DNA of 64,000 bases. It comes from JACCXG01 sp963750935. Lineage in GTDB: Bacteria > Acidobacteriota > Vicinamibacteria > Vicinamibacterales > 2-12-FULL-66-21. A model generated the notes under the pieces. It was given only the letters and a program-made list of their open reading frames with translations, was not told where the DNA came from and did no database searches. Positions 1-9,253 of this stretch are shown here, piece after piece. The stretch spans positions 186,001 to 250,000 of the forward strand of contig CAVVSR010000006.1 of the NCBI GenBank assembly GCA_963750935.1, written 5' to 3'. Positions within the stretch are counted from its first letter, which is position 1. Each line of letters opens with the position of its first letter. The position numbers were made by a program, and so were the translations under genes.

Positions 1-1827
1 ACCCGGCAGGCGAGCGACAACTCGCAGCTCACGCCCAGCAACCTGGGTCTGAGCCTGGCGGCGTTCATGCTCGGCATTCCGTCGAGCTCGTCCGCGACGA
101 TTCAGCCGACGGTCAACCTGCGCAACAACTTCGTCGCCGCGTACGCGCAGGACACCTGGCGGCTGCAGAACCTCACCGTCAATCTCGGTCTCCGCTTCGA
201 ATGGGAGAACGGCATTTCTGAAGACAACGGGCAGATCGTGGTCGACTTCGACCCGAACGCGACCCTGGCCATTTCCTCGATGGCTGAAGCGGCATACGCC
301 AGAGCGCCGATCCCGCAGGTCGCGCCCGCAGACTTCCGCGTCCGTGGCGGTTCGATCTTCGCCACCGATCCGGGCCGCGACGGCACGGTGTGGCGGCCGC
401 AGGCGATGTGGATGCCGCGCGTCTCGGCGGTCTACAAGCTGGGGCAGAAGACGGTCCTCAAAGCGGGATACGGGCTGTACTACGACACGCTCAACGCGGC
501 GGACTACACCCAGAACAATCCCGGCTTCAGCGCCACCACGAACAACACCAACAGCACCAACTTCGGCCAGACCTTCCTGCTCGGCAACCCGTATACGGGG
601 CAGCTCGGGTTTGCCGATCCCTTCCCGCTGCGCGCCGACGGCACCCGCTTCGACGAGCCGACCGGGTCGTCGCTCGGTGTCGACACCATCGCCGGGTCGG
701 GCTACACGATCCACAACCAGAGCCACGAGCACGCGCGGCAGCAGCGCTGGAGGTTCGGCATCCAGCGCGAGGTCCTCGACAACCTCTCGGTGGAAGTGGC
801 CTACGACGGCGCGTATTCGGATCGCATCGAGATGAGCATCCGGCAGGACTACCTGCCCGCACAGTACTGGATTCCGGGCAGCAGCAACGTGCGCGACACC
901 GCGGCGCAGGGCGTGCTCACGGCGAACGTCACGAACCCGTACGCGATCGGCAACTTCGCGGCGCTGCGGACCACCAATCCGGTGCTGCACCAGCGGATGT
1001 CGGCCAACGGGTTCTTCACCGCCGGCACCGTGCAGCGGAACCGCCTGATGCGGGAGTTCTCGCACATCAACAACCTGACGTTTGCCAACCTACCGCTCGG
1101 CGAGGTCAAGGTGCATTCGCTCCAGCTGAACGTCAATCGCCGCTTCTCGGCCGGCTTCACCGCCAATGCGGCGATGTCGTTCAACAGCAGCCGGTCGAAC
1201 CGGACGGTCGAGGAGTTCGATCGCGCGCCGACGCTGTGGCTGGACGACAACAACAGCCGGCCGTTCCGGCTCTCGGGCGGGGCGGTCTACGAGCTGCCGT
1301 TCGGGCCGGGCAAGCCGATGCTGCAGGAAGGGGGCGTGCTCGCCGCCCTGGTCGGCGGCTGGCAGACCGGCGGCACGTTCGAGTACCAGCCGGGGTCGCT
1401 GATCAACTTCAACAACAATCTCTTCTATTACGGCACCATCGACGACATCAAGAAGGGCAATCCGGAGATCGCGCTCAACGCCGACGGGACGCTCGACCCG
1501 AACAAATACTGGTTCAACGTCGAGAACTTCGAGCGGGATCCGACGAAAACGCCGACCGGCTTCCAGACGCGGGCGTTCCCGTTCCAGGTCGACGGCCTCC
1601 GGGGGCCGGGGCTGATGTACGTCAACATGAACGTGGTGCGGAACTTCCGGATTGGCGGGCGCCGCACGTTCCAGGCACGCATGGACGTCCAGAACCTGCT
1701 CAACTACGCGGCCTACAACAACCCGATCACCGACCCGACCAACACCAACTTCGGGAAAGTGACGACGGCGGTGGCGTCGGCCGGGGCGATGCGGTTCTTC
1801 AATTTCGTCGCCCGGGTCACGTTCTAG
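1..1827 (+). CDS. TonB-dependent receptor, Oar-like (C-terminal part, 5' truncated)
   Basis: The reading frame is open from the first base of the window, so the N-terminus lies outside. The 608 visible residues are rich in aromatic and Asn/Asp-rich beta-strand segments typical of the outer-membrane barrel of acidobacterial Oar-like TonB receptors. The protein ends in a strand finishing with Phe (FVARVTF), the usual barrel C-terminus. Segments such as LRFEWENG, YELPFGPGK and MDVQNLLNY are typical of the family's later barrel. Such receptors import large substrates (oligosaccharides, peptides) through the outer membrane; the substrate cannot be told from sequence. A DUF1552 gene follows after a 167-bp gap holding an inverted repeat. 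The family call is firm because the second receptor at 45372-48722 has the same architecture in full. Confidence 0.9.
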   Translation, partial: TRQASDNSQLTPSNLGLSLAAFMLGIPSSSSATIQPTVNLRNNFVAAYAQDTWRLQNLTVNLGLRFEWENGISEDNGQIVVDFDPNATLAISSMAEAAYARAPIPQVAPADFRVRGGSIFATDPGRDGTVWRPQAMWMPRVSAVYKLGQKTVLKAGYGLYYDTLNAADYTQNNPGFSATTNNTNSTNFGQTFLLGNPYTGQLGFADPFPLRADGTRFDEPTGSSLGVDTIAGSGYTIHNQSHEHARQQRWRFGIQREVLDNLSVEVAYDGAYSDRIEMSIRQDYLPAQYWIPGSSNVRDTAAQGVLTANVTNPYAIGNFAALRTTNPVLHQRMSANGFFTAGTVQRNRLMREFSHINNLTFANLPLGEVKVHSLQLNVNRRFSAGFTANAAMSFNSSRSNRTVEEFDRAPTLWLDDNNSRPFRLSGGAVYELPFGPGKPMLQEGGVLAALVGGWQTGGTFEYQPGSLINFNNNLFYYGTIDDIKKGNPEIALNADGTLDPNKYWFNVENFERDPTKTPTGFQTRAFPFQVDGLRGPGLMYVNMNVVRNFRIGGRRTFQARMDVQNLLNYAAYNNPITDPTNTNFGKVTTAVASAGAMRFFNFVARVTF

Positions 1828-1841
1828 GAGCGACGACGTCA

Positions 1842-1925
1842 ACTCCCAATTCCCAACCCCCAACTCCCAATAAACCTGGCAATTTTGGCCGTCTTATTGG
1901 GAGTTGGCAGTTGGGCGTTGGGAGT
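1842..1925. repeat. Heptamer-built inverted repeat between genes
   Basis: The left arm (1842-1873) is made of imperfect 7-nt units of the AACTCCC type. The right arm (1894-1925) holds the complementary TTGGGAG-type units, and the two arms pair over about 32 nt with a few mismatches around a 20-nt loop. It sits just after the TonB receptor stop codon, so it could act as a transcription terminator or mRNA-end structure. A 12-bp perfect palindrome, GGAACCGGTTCC, follows at 1938-1949. The 7-nt periodicity recurs in other gaps of this window (about 6890-6920, 9222-9243, 20418-20519). Confidence 0.6.
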
Positions 1926-1994
1926 CTTGTGCCTTCTGGAACCGGTTCCGGTGTAGGATAGAAGCCCCGTCCGTTTAACGCAGGCTGGTGATTC

Positions 1995-3332
1995 ATGATC
2001 GTTACCGGCAAGTCGATTCCACGCAGGACGTTTCTTAGAGGTGTCGGCGCCGCCGTCGCGCTGCCCTTCCTCGACTCGATGGTCCCCGCGTTCGCCGCGC
2101 CTGCGAAGGCGCCGGTACGCCTGGCCTTCCTGTACGTGCCCAACGGCATCGACATGAAGAACTGGAACGTGGCGCAGGAAGGGGTGTTCGGGGAGCTGCC
2201 CCGGGTCATGAAGCCGCTCGAGGCCTTCCGCGGCGACATGATTCAGATCGGCAACCTCACGAACAATAGCGGCCGCGCCCTGCTCGATGGAGCCGGCGAC
2301 CACGGCCGCTGCGCCGGGTCGTACCTGACCGGCGTCCAGGTCAAGAAGACGACCGTCGACATCAAGGCCAGCATCTCCTGCGACCAGATCATCGCCAACA
2401 AGATCGGTCACCAGACGCGGTTCGCCTCGCTCGAGCTCGGCATGGACGACTCGCGCCAGGCCGGCGACTGCGACTCGGGCTATTCCTGCGCCTACACCAA
2501 CAACCTGGCGTGGCGCAGCGAGACCCAGCCGCTGCCGCCGATCCTCGATCCGCGGGTGCTGTTCGAGCGGCTGTTCGGCACCGGCGAGATCCTCACCCCC
2601 GAGGACATGGACCGGCGCGCGCGGTATCGCCGCAGCATCCTCGACTTCGTCACGGGCGACACCAAGAAGCTGCAGGGATCCCTCGGGCCGACCGACAAGC
2701 GGAAGCTCGAAGAGTACCTGTCGTCGATTCGTGAAGTGGAGCGGCAGCTCGAGAAGGCGGAGAAGGACAGCATCGCGGTGAACCCGGGGATGGACAAGCC
2801 CTACGGCGTGCCGCCCGACTTCGCCGAGCACTTCAAGCTGATGAGCGACATGATGACGATCGCCTTCCAGGCGGACATGACGCGTGTGCTCACCTTCCTG
2901 ATGACGCGGGAGGGCACCAGCCGCTCCTACCGCGAGATCGGCATCGCCGACGGCCACCATCCCTGCACCCACCATCAGGGCAAGGCGGACCTGATGGAGA
3001 AGGTCACGCAGATCAACGAGTACCACACGAAGCAGCTGGCCGGATGGCTGACCAGGCTGAAGGAGATCAAGGAAGGCGACTCCTGCCTCCTCGACAACTC
3101 CATGATCGTGTACGGCGCGGGACTCTCGGATGGCAACCGCCACCTGCACGAGGACCTGCCGACGCTGCTGATCGGCAAGGGCGGCAACCACTTCAAGCCG
3201 GGCCGCCGCGTGATCTATCGCAAGGAAACGCCGATGTCGAACTTCCATCTGACGCTGATGGAGCGCATGGGCGTGCCGCTCGAGAATTTCGGCGACGCGT
3301 CGGGTCAGCTCGATCCGGCGAGCCTGACGTAG
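1995..3332 (+). CDS. DUF1552 domain-containing protein, Tat-exported
   Basis: A 445-residue protein whose N-terminus (SIPRRTFLRGVGAAVALPFL) is a twin-arginine signal with a following hydrophobic stretch, so it should be folded in the cytoplasm and exported. The remainder matches DUF1552, with the early segment FLYVPNGIDMKNW, a central helical region around residues 200-270 and the late YGAGLSDGNRHLHEDLP motif. DUF1552 belongs to the sulfatase/alkaline-phosphatase-like superfamily, close to DUF1501, and is usually encoded beside DUF1592 multi-domain cytochromes. That partner lies downstream here (4437-6859). The biochemical activity of the family is unknown. The ATG start fits the Tat signal; no strong ribosome-binding site is seen. 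Confidence 0.9.
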   Translation: MIVTGKSIPRRTFLRGVGAAVALPFLDSMVPAFAAPAKAPVRLAFLYVPNGIDMKNWNVAQEGVFGELPRVMKPLEAFRGDMIQIGNLTNNSGRALLDGAGDHGRCAGSYLTGVQVKKTTVDIKASISCDQIIANKIGHQTRFASLELGMDDSRQAGDCDSGYSCAYTNNLAWRSETQPLPPILDPRVLFERLFGTGEILTPEDMDRRARYRRSILDFVTGDTKKLQGSLGPTDKRKLEEYLSSIREVERQLEKAEKDSIAVNPGMDKPYGVPPDFAEHFKLMSDMMTIAFQADMTRVLTFLMTREGTSRSYREIGIADGHHPCTHHQGKADLMEKVTQINEYHTKQLAGWLTRLKEIKEGDSCLLDNSMIVYGAGLSDGNRHLHEDLPTLLIGKGGNHFKPGRRVIYRKETPMSNFHLTLMERMGVPLENFGDASGQLDPASLT

Positions 3333-3360
3333 TCGCCCGCTTCACAACCGTCCGCTTCCT

Positions 3361-3384
3361 GCCGGTTCCCGATCGGGAACCGGC
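3361..3384. promoter_or_regulatory. Perfect 24-bp palindrome
   Basis: The segment reads GCCGGTTCCC-GATC-GGGAACCGGC, identical to its reverse complement. As RNA it would fold into a 10-bp GC-rich stem with a GATC loop. It lies 28 bp after the DUF1552 stop and 27 bp before the next start. There is no T-run after it, so it could be an attenuating hairpin or a dimeric operator. The related shorter palindrome GGAACCGGTTCC occurs at 1938-1949, upstream of DUF1552. Confidence 0.5.
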
Positions 3385-3411
3385 GGAACGGCCCTTGACC
3401 CAGTTCCACTG

Positions 3412-4440
3412 ATGCTACAGCGCGGACCCGCCGTTCGCCCGCCGATAGGTATCGCGCTCGACGGCGACTTCGGTAACCGGGTCGATGCCATCCTGGCCGT
3501 GGCCCTGCTCAACGGCCTCACCGCCAAGTCCGAAGCGCGACGCATTGCGCTCACGGTCTCGCGGCCCAGCCTGGCCTCGGCACGAGTGGCCGACGTCGTG
3601 GCCACCTTCTATCGCGGCCGGCCGGCCGGCGCGCCGACCGGCGGCGTCGGCGCGATCACCGAAGGCATGATCGGCATGCCGGAGAGCCCGGCCGCCAGCG
3701 ACGACAAGCCGGTCCTCGCGCCGATGCTCGCCAAGCAGACGGCGGAGGGCACGCCGGCGTACACGAGCACGATCGGCGGCCTGGTCAACACCGCCGAGAG
3801 TGCGATCCTGATCCGCAACCTGCTGCTCGCGCAGCACGACGGCAACGGCGCCATCGTGCTCGCGGGTCCGGCCACCGGCGTCGTCCGCATCCTCGGCCTG
3901 TATCGCTCGGGGCCGCAGATCGTCGCCAAGTGCAAGCACCTGGTCGTCGCCGCCGGGTCGTTCCCGGCCGGACCGCCCGAAGCCAGCATCAAGAGCGACG
4001 TGGCCGCGGCGCGGAAGCTCTTTGCCGAATGGCCGACGCCGATCGTCGCGGTCGGCTCCGAAGTCGGCGAGGCGCTGCCGTTTCCGGGGGCGAGCATCGA
4101 CAAGGACTTCGCCTGGGCGCCGGTCCATCCGGTCGTGGATGCGTATCGCACCTTCAAGCCCGGGCCGTACGACGCGCCGGCCTCGGCGATGGCGGCGGCG
4201 CTCTACGCAGCGCAACCGGAGGCGGGCCACTTCAAGCTGTCGGAACCGGGCACCATCTCGGTGCTGGACGACGGCCGGACGAAGTTCACCGCCGCGGTCG
4301 ACGGCAAGCACCGCTACCTGATCGTCGATCCAGCGCAGAAGGCCAGCGTCCTCGCCCTGTACACGGCGCTGGCGTCGGCGCAGCCGGCGCCGCGACCTGG
4401 CCGCAGAGGCGGCGCGGCACCGGAACCGGAGGCAGAGTGA
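3412..4440 (+). CDS. Nucleoside-hydrolase-like protein
   Basis: A 342-residue protein with an overall layout like the inosine-uridine-preferring nucleoside hydrolase superfamily. The N-terminal strand-loop IALDGDFGNRVDAILAVALL sits where the family has DTDxGxDDxxAL. Later come an NLLLAQHDGNGAIVLAGPATGV stretch (residues about 138-160, the usual LTNLA-region equivalent) and PHPVVDAY-like (HPVVDAYRTF) near residue 238. The first Asp pair is altered (DGDFGNRVD), so calcium binding and catalysis may differ from the classical enzymes. No clear signal peptide is visible. The gene lies between DUF1552 and DUF1592 genes and its last codons overlap the GTG start of the latter, suggesting one operon. 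Confidence in the fold is moderate and in the substrate low. Confidence 0.65.
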   Translation: MLQRGPAVRPPIGIALDGDFGNRVDAILAVALLNGLTAKSEARRIALTVSRPSLASARVADVVATFYRGRPAGAPTGGVGAITEGMIGMPESPAASDDKPVLAPMLAKQTAEGTPAYTSTIGGLVNTAESAILIRNLLLAQHDGNGAIVLAGPATGVVRILGLYRSGPQIVAKCKHLVVAAGSFPAGPPEASIKSDVAAARKLFAEWPTPIVAVGSEVGEALPFPGASIDKDFAWAPVHPVVDAYRTFKPGPYDAPASAMAAALYAAQPEAGHFKLSEPGTISVLDDGRTKFTAAVDGKHRYLIVDPAQKASVLALYTALASAQPAPRPGRRGGAAPEPEAE

Positions 4441-6859
4441 GACGTTTCCCCATCCTTCTCGGTGTTGCGGTCACGGCGTTCACCGTCTCGGTCGTCCGGT
4501 CGTTCGACCAGGCCCCGCCGGCGGCGCCAGCGAAACAGACGCCATCCGGCCCGACGACGGCAGTGGCGGCGCCTCGAGTGTCGGTGCCGCCCGCGACGCC
4601 GGCCCGCGCCGCCTCGCGTCCGCCGAGTCATGAGGTCGTTCACCGCCGCGACCAAGCGGCTCTTCGACGAGACCTGCAGCGAGTGCCACAACTCGTTCGA
4701 TCTCGAAGGCGGCCTCGATCTCAGCCTCTACAACTCGGTGGAGACGCTGTCGACCGAGCGCGACCGGTGGGAGGTCATCCTCAGCAAGCTCAAGACTCGC
4801 GAGATGCCGCCGGAGGACATCGAGCGGCCTGCCGAGCAGATCGACACCCTGGTCAAGTTCCTCGAGACGGAGTTCGCGCGCGCCGACGCCAGCATGAAGC
4901 CGGATCCGGGGCGGGTCACCGCGCGCCGGCTCAATCGCGCCGAGTACACCAACACGATTCGCGACCTGCTCGGGATCGAATTCCGCGCCGACCGCAACTT
5001 CCCGACCGACGACTCGGGCGAAGGATTCGACAACATCGGCGAGGTGCTGACGGTGTCGCCGGTGCTGATGGAGAAGTACCTCTCCGCCGCCGCGCGCATC
5101 GCCGCCCGGACGCTGGCCGCCGAGCCGCTGCCGAAGCCGGTCGAGGTCGAGTACAGCCTCCGCTTCAAGAACCTGCGCCGCCTCGATCCGAGCAACGTCG
5201 AGGCGACCCATCGCTTCGATTTCGACGCCGAGTACCGATCTCAAGATCGGCCTGCCCGGCCAGCGCGCGAAGGACGCCGCGCCGGTCACGCTCGGCCTGT
5301 GGATCGACGGCAAGCTGGCGCACACCACCACGGTCGAGACGAAGCCGTCCGGGCTCGTCTACTTCAACCCGTACTCGGAGGAGCGGATCCGCGTCACCAT
5401 CCCCGAAGGCGACCACACGCTCCGGCTCGGGTTCATCGACGATCCGTTCGTCAAGACGCTCCCCAAGGAAGATCTCTACAAGGACCAGATCAACAAGTGG
5501 ATCGGCGCGGCGACGATCATCGGGCCGTTCAAGTCCGAAGGAGAGAAGCCCAGCCGCAAGCGTGTGCTGGTCTGCGATCCGGCCACCGGCCAGCGCTGCG
5601 TCGACCGCATCATCGCGACGATGGCGAGGCGCGCCTACCGCCGGCCGGTCACCGGCGCCGAGGTCGCCAGCCTCAAGAAGTTCGTGGTCATGGCCACCGA
5701 CGAGGGGCAGTCGGTGGAACAGGGGATTGCGCTCGCCATCCAGGCGATGCTGGTGTCGCCGCACTTCCTCTTCCACATCGAACGCGACCTGTACCCGAAC
5801 GATCCGACCCGGGCCCATCGCATCACCGACGTGGAGCTCGCCTCGCGGCTCAGTTATTTCCTGTGGAACTCGATGCCGGACGAGGAGCTGCTGTCGCTGG
5901 CGGAACGCCGCCGGCTCAGCACGCCGGCGGTGTTCGACGCGCAGGTGACGCGGATGCTGGCCGACGCCAAGGCCTCGGCGATGGCGGAGAACTTCGCCGG
6001 GCAGTGGCTGGAAGTCCGCAATCTCGACAGCATCAAGCCCGATCCGCAGAAGTTCCCGGCGTGGGGGCCTGAGCTGCGCGAGGCGATGAAGACCGAGACG
6101 CGGCTGTTCTTCGACGCCATCCTGCGCGAGAACCGTCCGATCACCGAGTTCATCGACGCGCGCTACACGTTCCTGAACGAGCTGCTGGCGAACCACTACG
6201 GCATCGACGGCGTCACCGGCCCCGACTTCCGCCGCGTCGAGCTGACGACGCCGGAGCGCGGCGGCGTGCTCAGCCACGGCAGCGTGCTCGCCGTCTCGAG
6301 CTATCCGACGCGCACCTCGGTGGTGATCCGCGGCAAGTACATCCTGCAGAACATTCTCGGGACGCCGCCCCCGCCGCCGCCCGCCGACGTGCCGGCGCTC
6401 GACGAAGAGGCGGTCGGCACCACCGCGTCGCTGCGCAAGCAGATGGAGAAGCACCGCACCAACTCGGTGTGCGCGTCGTGCCACTCGCGCATGGATCCGC
6501 TCGGCTTCGCGCTCGAGAACTACGACGCGATCGGCAAGTGGCGGACCGCCGACGGCGGGTTCCCGATCGATTCGACCGGCGTCCTTCCCGGCGGCAAGCG
6601 GTTCACGGGTCCCGCGGAGATGCGGCAGATCCTGACCGAGCGGGTGCCGGACTTCTCGAAGACCCTGACCGAGAAGCTGCTGATCTACGCGCTCGGCCGC
6701 GGCCTCGAACGCTACGATCGGCCGACGGTCAACGCCATCACCAAGCGCGCGGCCGAGACCGGCTACGGGTTCCAGACGCTGGTCCGCGAGGTCGTCCGCA
6801 GCCTGCCGTTCCGGTCGCGCCGCGGCGAGCCGGTCGAGGCCACCAACGCCGCGAAGTAG
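4437..6859 (+). CDS. DUF1592-type multi-domain cytochrome c protein (frameshifted twice)
   Basis: Three reading frames together encode one secreted protein. It begins at GTG 4437, overlapping the previous stop, with the signal-like MRRFPILLGVAVTAFTVSVV. Around 4600-4630 the frame shifts into TKRLFDETCSECHNSF, a c-type heme site (CSECH), followed by the DUF1587 segment RLNRAEYTNTIRDLLG. Near 5236 one extra base (TACCGAT for TACGAT) moves translation to the third frame. That frame carries DUF1595 (ARRAYRRPVTGAE), DUF1592 (LASRLSYFLWNSMPDEELL), DUF1588 with a second heme site CASCH (YPTRTSVVIRGKYIL) and DUF1585 up to 6859. This order matches the planctomycete/acidobacterial cytochrome family that pairs with DUF1552. 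Both shifts are single-base and the domains are well conserved, so sequencing error is more likely than decay. Confidence 0.85.
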
Positions 6860-6935
6860 CGGGGCTGGCGCGACGTTCGCGCCAGGTCCCCAACACCCAA
6901 TCCACCCAACTCCCAAACGCGCCCGGGGGCGTGAC

Positions 6936-9003
6936 TCACCGCGCCGCCTCGGTCGCTGGCGCCGGCGGGCGGCTGCGCTCCGTGGACCAGCTCATCATGT
7001 ACAACGCCGTTCGCATGAAGTTTGACGGCTTCGTCGTCGTGCCGTGATATTCCCCTTCGAAGCGCAGCAGCTTGGTCGGTACGCCTCGCATCTTCAACGC
7101 CGTGTAGTACTCCTCGCTCTGCGGCATCGGCGTGCGCATGTCGAGCACGCCGGTCATCACCAGCGTCGGGGTCTTCACTTTGCCCACGTACATCAGCGGC
7201 GACTGCTTCAGCCATTGCTCCGGCTTCTCCCAGAACGGCGCATCGAAGAAGTTGGATGTGAACAGCGGCACGTCGGTGTGGCCGACGAAACTGAGCCAGT
7301 CGGTGACGGGGCAGCGAACCGCGGCCGCCGCGAACCGGTCGGTGTGGCCGATGACCCAGCTCGAGAGGACGCCGCCGCCGCTGCAGCCGCCGACGAACAG
7401 GTTGCGGCTGTCGACGCTGCCCTTCGCGATCGCCGCGTCGACGCCGGCCATCAGATCGTCGTAGTCCACGCTGGGATAGGCCCGCTCGATGGCGTTACCG
7501 AACGCCGATGCCGTAGCCGGTGCTGCCGCGCGGGTTCGTATAGAGCACGAGGTAGCCGTTGGCGGCGAAGAGCTGGAACATGAAGTTGAAGCCGACGTTG
7601 TACATCGCCGTGCGGCCCGCCGTGAATCTCCATGATCAGCGGATACTTGCTGCGCCGGATCGAACGCCGGCGGCTTGACCAGCCAGCCCTGGACCTGGCG
7701 CCGCCGGTCGACGCGTAGGTGATCTCTTCGACCTCGCCGAGCGTCAGGCCGTGCAGCAGGTCCTCGTTGACCCGCGTCAGCTGCGCGATCTGTCCCGGCT
7801 GCGCGAGGCTCACGCGCACGACGTCCGGCGGCTGATTCGCCGCCGATCGCACGCCGACGCCGGCACCCTTGGCGCTGACCGAGGTCAGCGACAGCAAGTG
7901 CGTGCCCGTCGTGACCAGCCGCGCGATCCCGACAACGGCGCGAAGTGCACGTTCGACGTCCCGCGATCGTCGGCGGTGAAATACACGCCGCTGACCGTCA
8001 GGCGCCCAGTGCAGGTTGACGGCGTCGCGATCCATCGCGGCCGAGATCTTGCGCATGCCGCTGCCGTCGATGCTGACGACGAACAGTTCCTCGGTCTTGT
8101 AGCTGGCCCTGGTGGACGGATGGCCGACGAACGCGACGAGCTTGCCGTCGGGCGAGACTCGCGGGTTGGACCAGCTGCCGCCCTCCGCAATGAGCTTGCG
8201 TCGAGTGCCGGCGGCGACGTCGATCGAGAAGAGGTCCGAATCGCGATAGCGCAGGTCGGAATCCGGCGCGTCGAGCCCGTCGACCACGATCGTGCGCGAG
8301 TCGGCGGTCCAGTCGATGCCGGCGGCGCCGACCATGCCGTCGAACCGGGCGCCGACGTTCCAGTCGCCCGACGTCAACGGCCGCGGCGTGCCGCCGTCGG
8401 CGGGGACCACGAACAGATGCGTGAAGCCGGGCTCGGTGTAGCCGACGCGGTCCTGCCGGTAGTGCAGCCGGTCGACGATCGCCGGCGGCTTCGTCCACGT
8501 CGCCCCCTCCGGCGGCTCGGCAGCGCGATCTCCCACTTTGCCGTCTTCGGCACGATCATCGTCGAGGGCGACCTGCCCCCGTCGGGCGACCATCCAGGTT
8601 CGACGGCGTGTGCTCGACGTGCGTGATCTGGGTCGCGGCGTTCTCGCCGACCCAGCGGACGAACACCTGCGAGCCCTTCGGCTCGCCGTCGGCGATGTAG
8701 GCGATCCGGCTCCCGTCCGGAGACCAGGCCGCGCTCGATCCCTTGGAGGATCGATTCCTCAGCCGTCGGCGCTCATGACCCAGAGCGCCGCTCGATGCGA
8801 TCGCCGACCTGGTTCACCAGCCGGCGCGTGTAGACGATCTGCGCGCCGTCGGGAGAGATCTGCGGGTCGGCGACGGTTTCGAAGTTGAGGTAATCCTCGA
8901 CCGCCAGGAGCCTGGCGCCTTTGGCCGGCTGCTGCGCCGAGGTGTGGACGGCTGCAACGGCAACGGCTGCGACGATCACAGCGACACGAGTGCGGCTGAG
9001 CAT
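6936..9003 (-). pseudogene. S9 family peptidase (prolyl oligopeptidase / acylaminoacyl-peptidase-like), multiple frameshifts
   Basis: On the minus strand a signal peptide starts at 9003 (MLSRTRVAVIVAAVAVAAV). A WD40/TolB-like propeller follows (IDWTADSRTIVVDGL, VSPDGKLVAFVG), then an alpha/beta-hydrolase domain. The hydrolase part shows GCSGGG with the nucleophile Ser (about 7370), Asp in GVLDMRTPM and His in EGEYHG, all in the usual S9 order. The family cleaves peptides, often after export. Protein similarity jumps between frames at least five times (near 8770, 8590, 7990, 7700 and 7500), so no continuous protein can be read. Nearby genes have single indels, which suggests poor local sequence quality, but real decay cannot be excluded. 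It faces the DUF1592 gene tail to tail. Confidence 0.8.
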
Positions 9004-9221
9004 GAAACGCCCGGAACCCGCCGGCAGCGTAGCACGCCGGGCACTACAATGATCCTCGCTGCCGTGACCGGCGCCTACGGCTGCCGCGAGCACCGTACGC
9101 CGCATCTCGATCGGCTCGCGTCCGAGGCTGCGGTTCACGACGGCGTATGTCGCGTCGCCGTTCTGCTCCCCGTCGCGCGCCACGATGAAGGTGGCAGGCG
9201 GTGGGCGAATGGCGCAAGGTA

Positions 9222-9243
9222 TGACTTTTGACTTCTGACTTTT
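9222..9243. repeat. Short tandem heptamer repeat (TGACTTY)
   Basis: Three consecutive 7-nt units TGACTTT, TGACTTC and TGACTTT stand immediately before the DUF1549 gene start at 9254. They are AT-rich in an otherwise GC-rich region and could lie in its leader. Confidence 0.6.
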
Positions 9244-9253
9244 ACAATTCCCA

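Noticed and set aside
1839..3248. 469-codon open frame on the minus strand opposite the DUF1552 gene
   Set aside because: Very Arg/Val/Leu/His-rich product typical of antisense frames in GC-rich genes; the plus-strand protein has clear domains.
5165..6916. 583-codon minus-strand frame opposite the DUF1592 gene
   Set aside because: Shadow of conserved DUF1592/1588/1585 coding sequence; no domain and Arg/Ala-rich composition.
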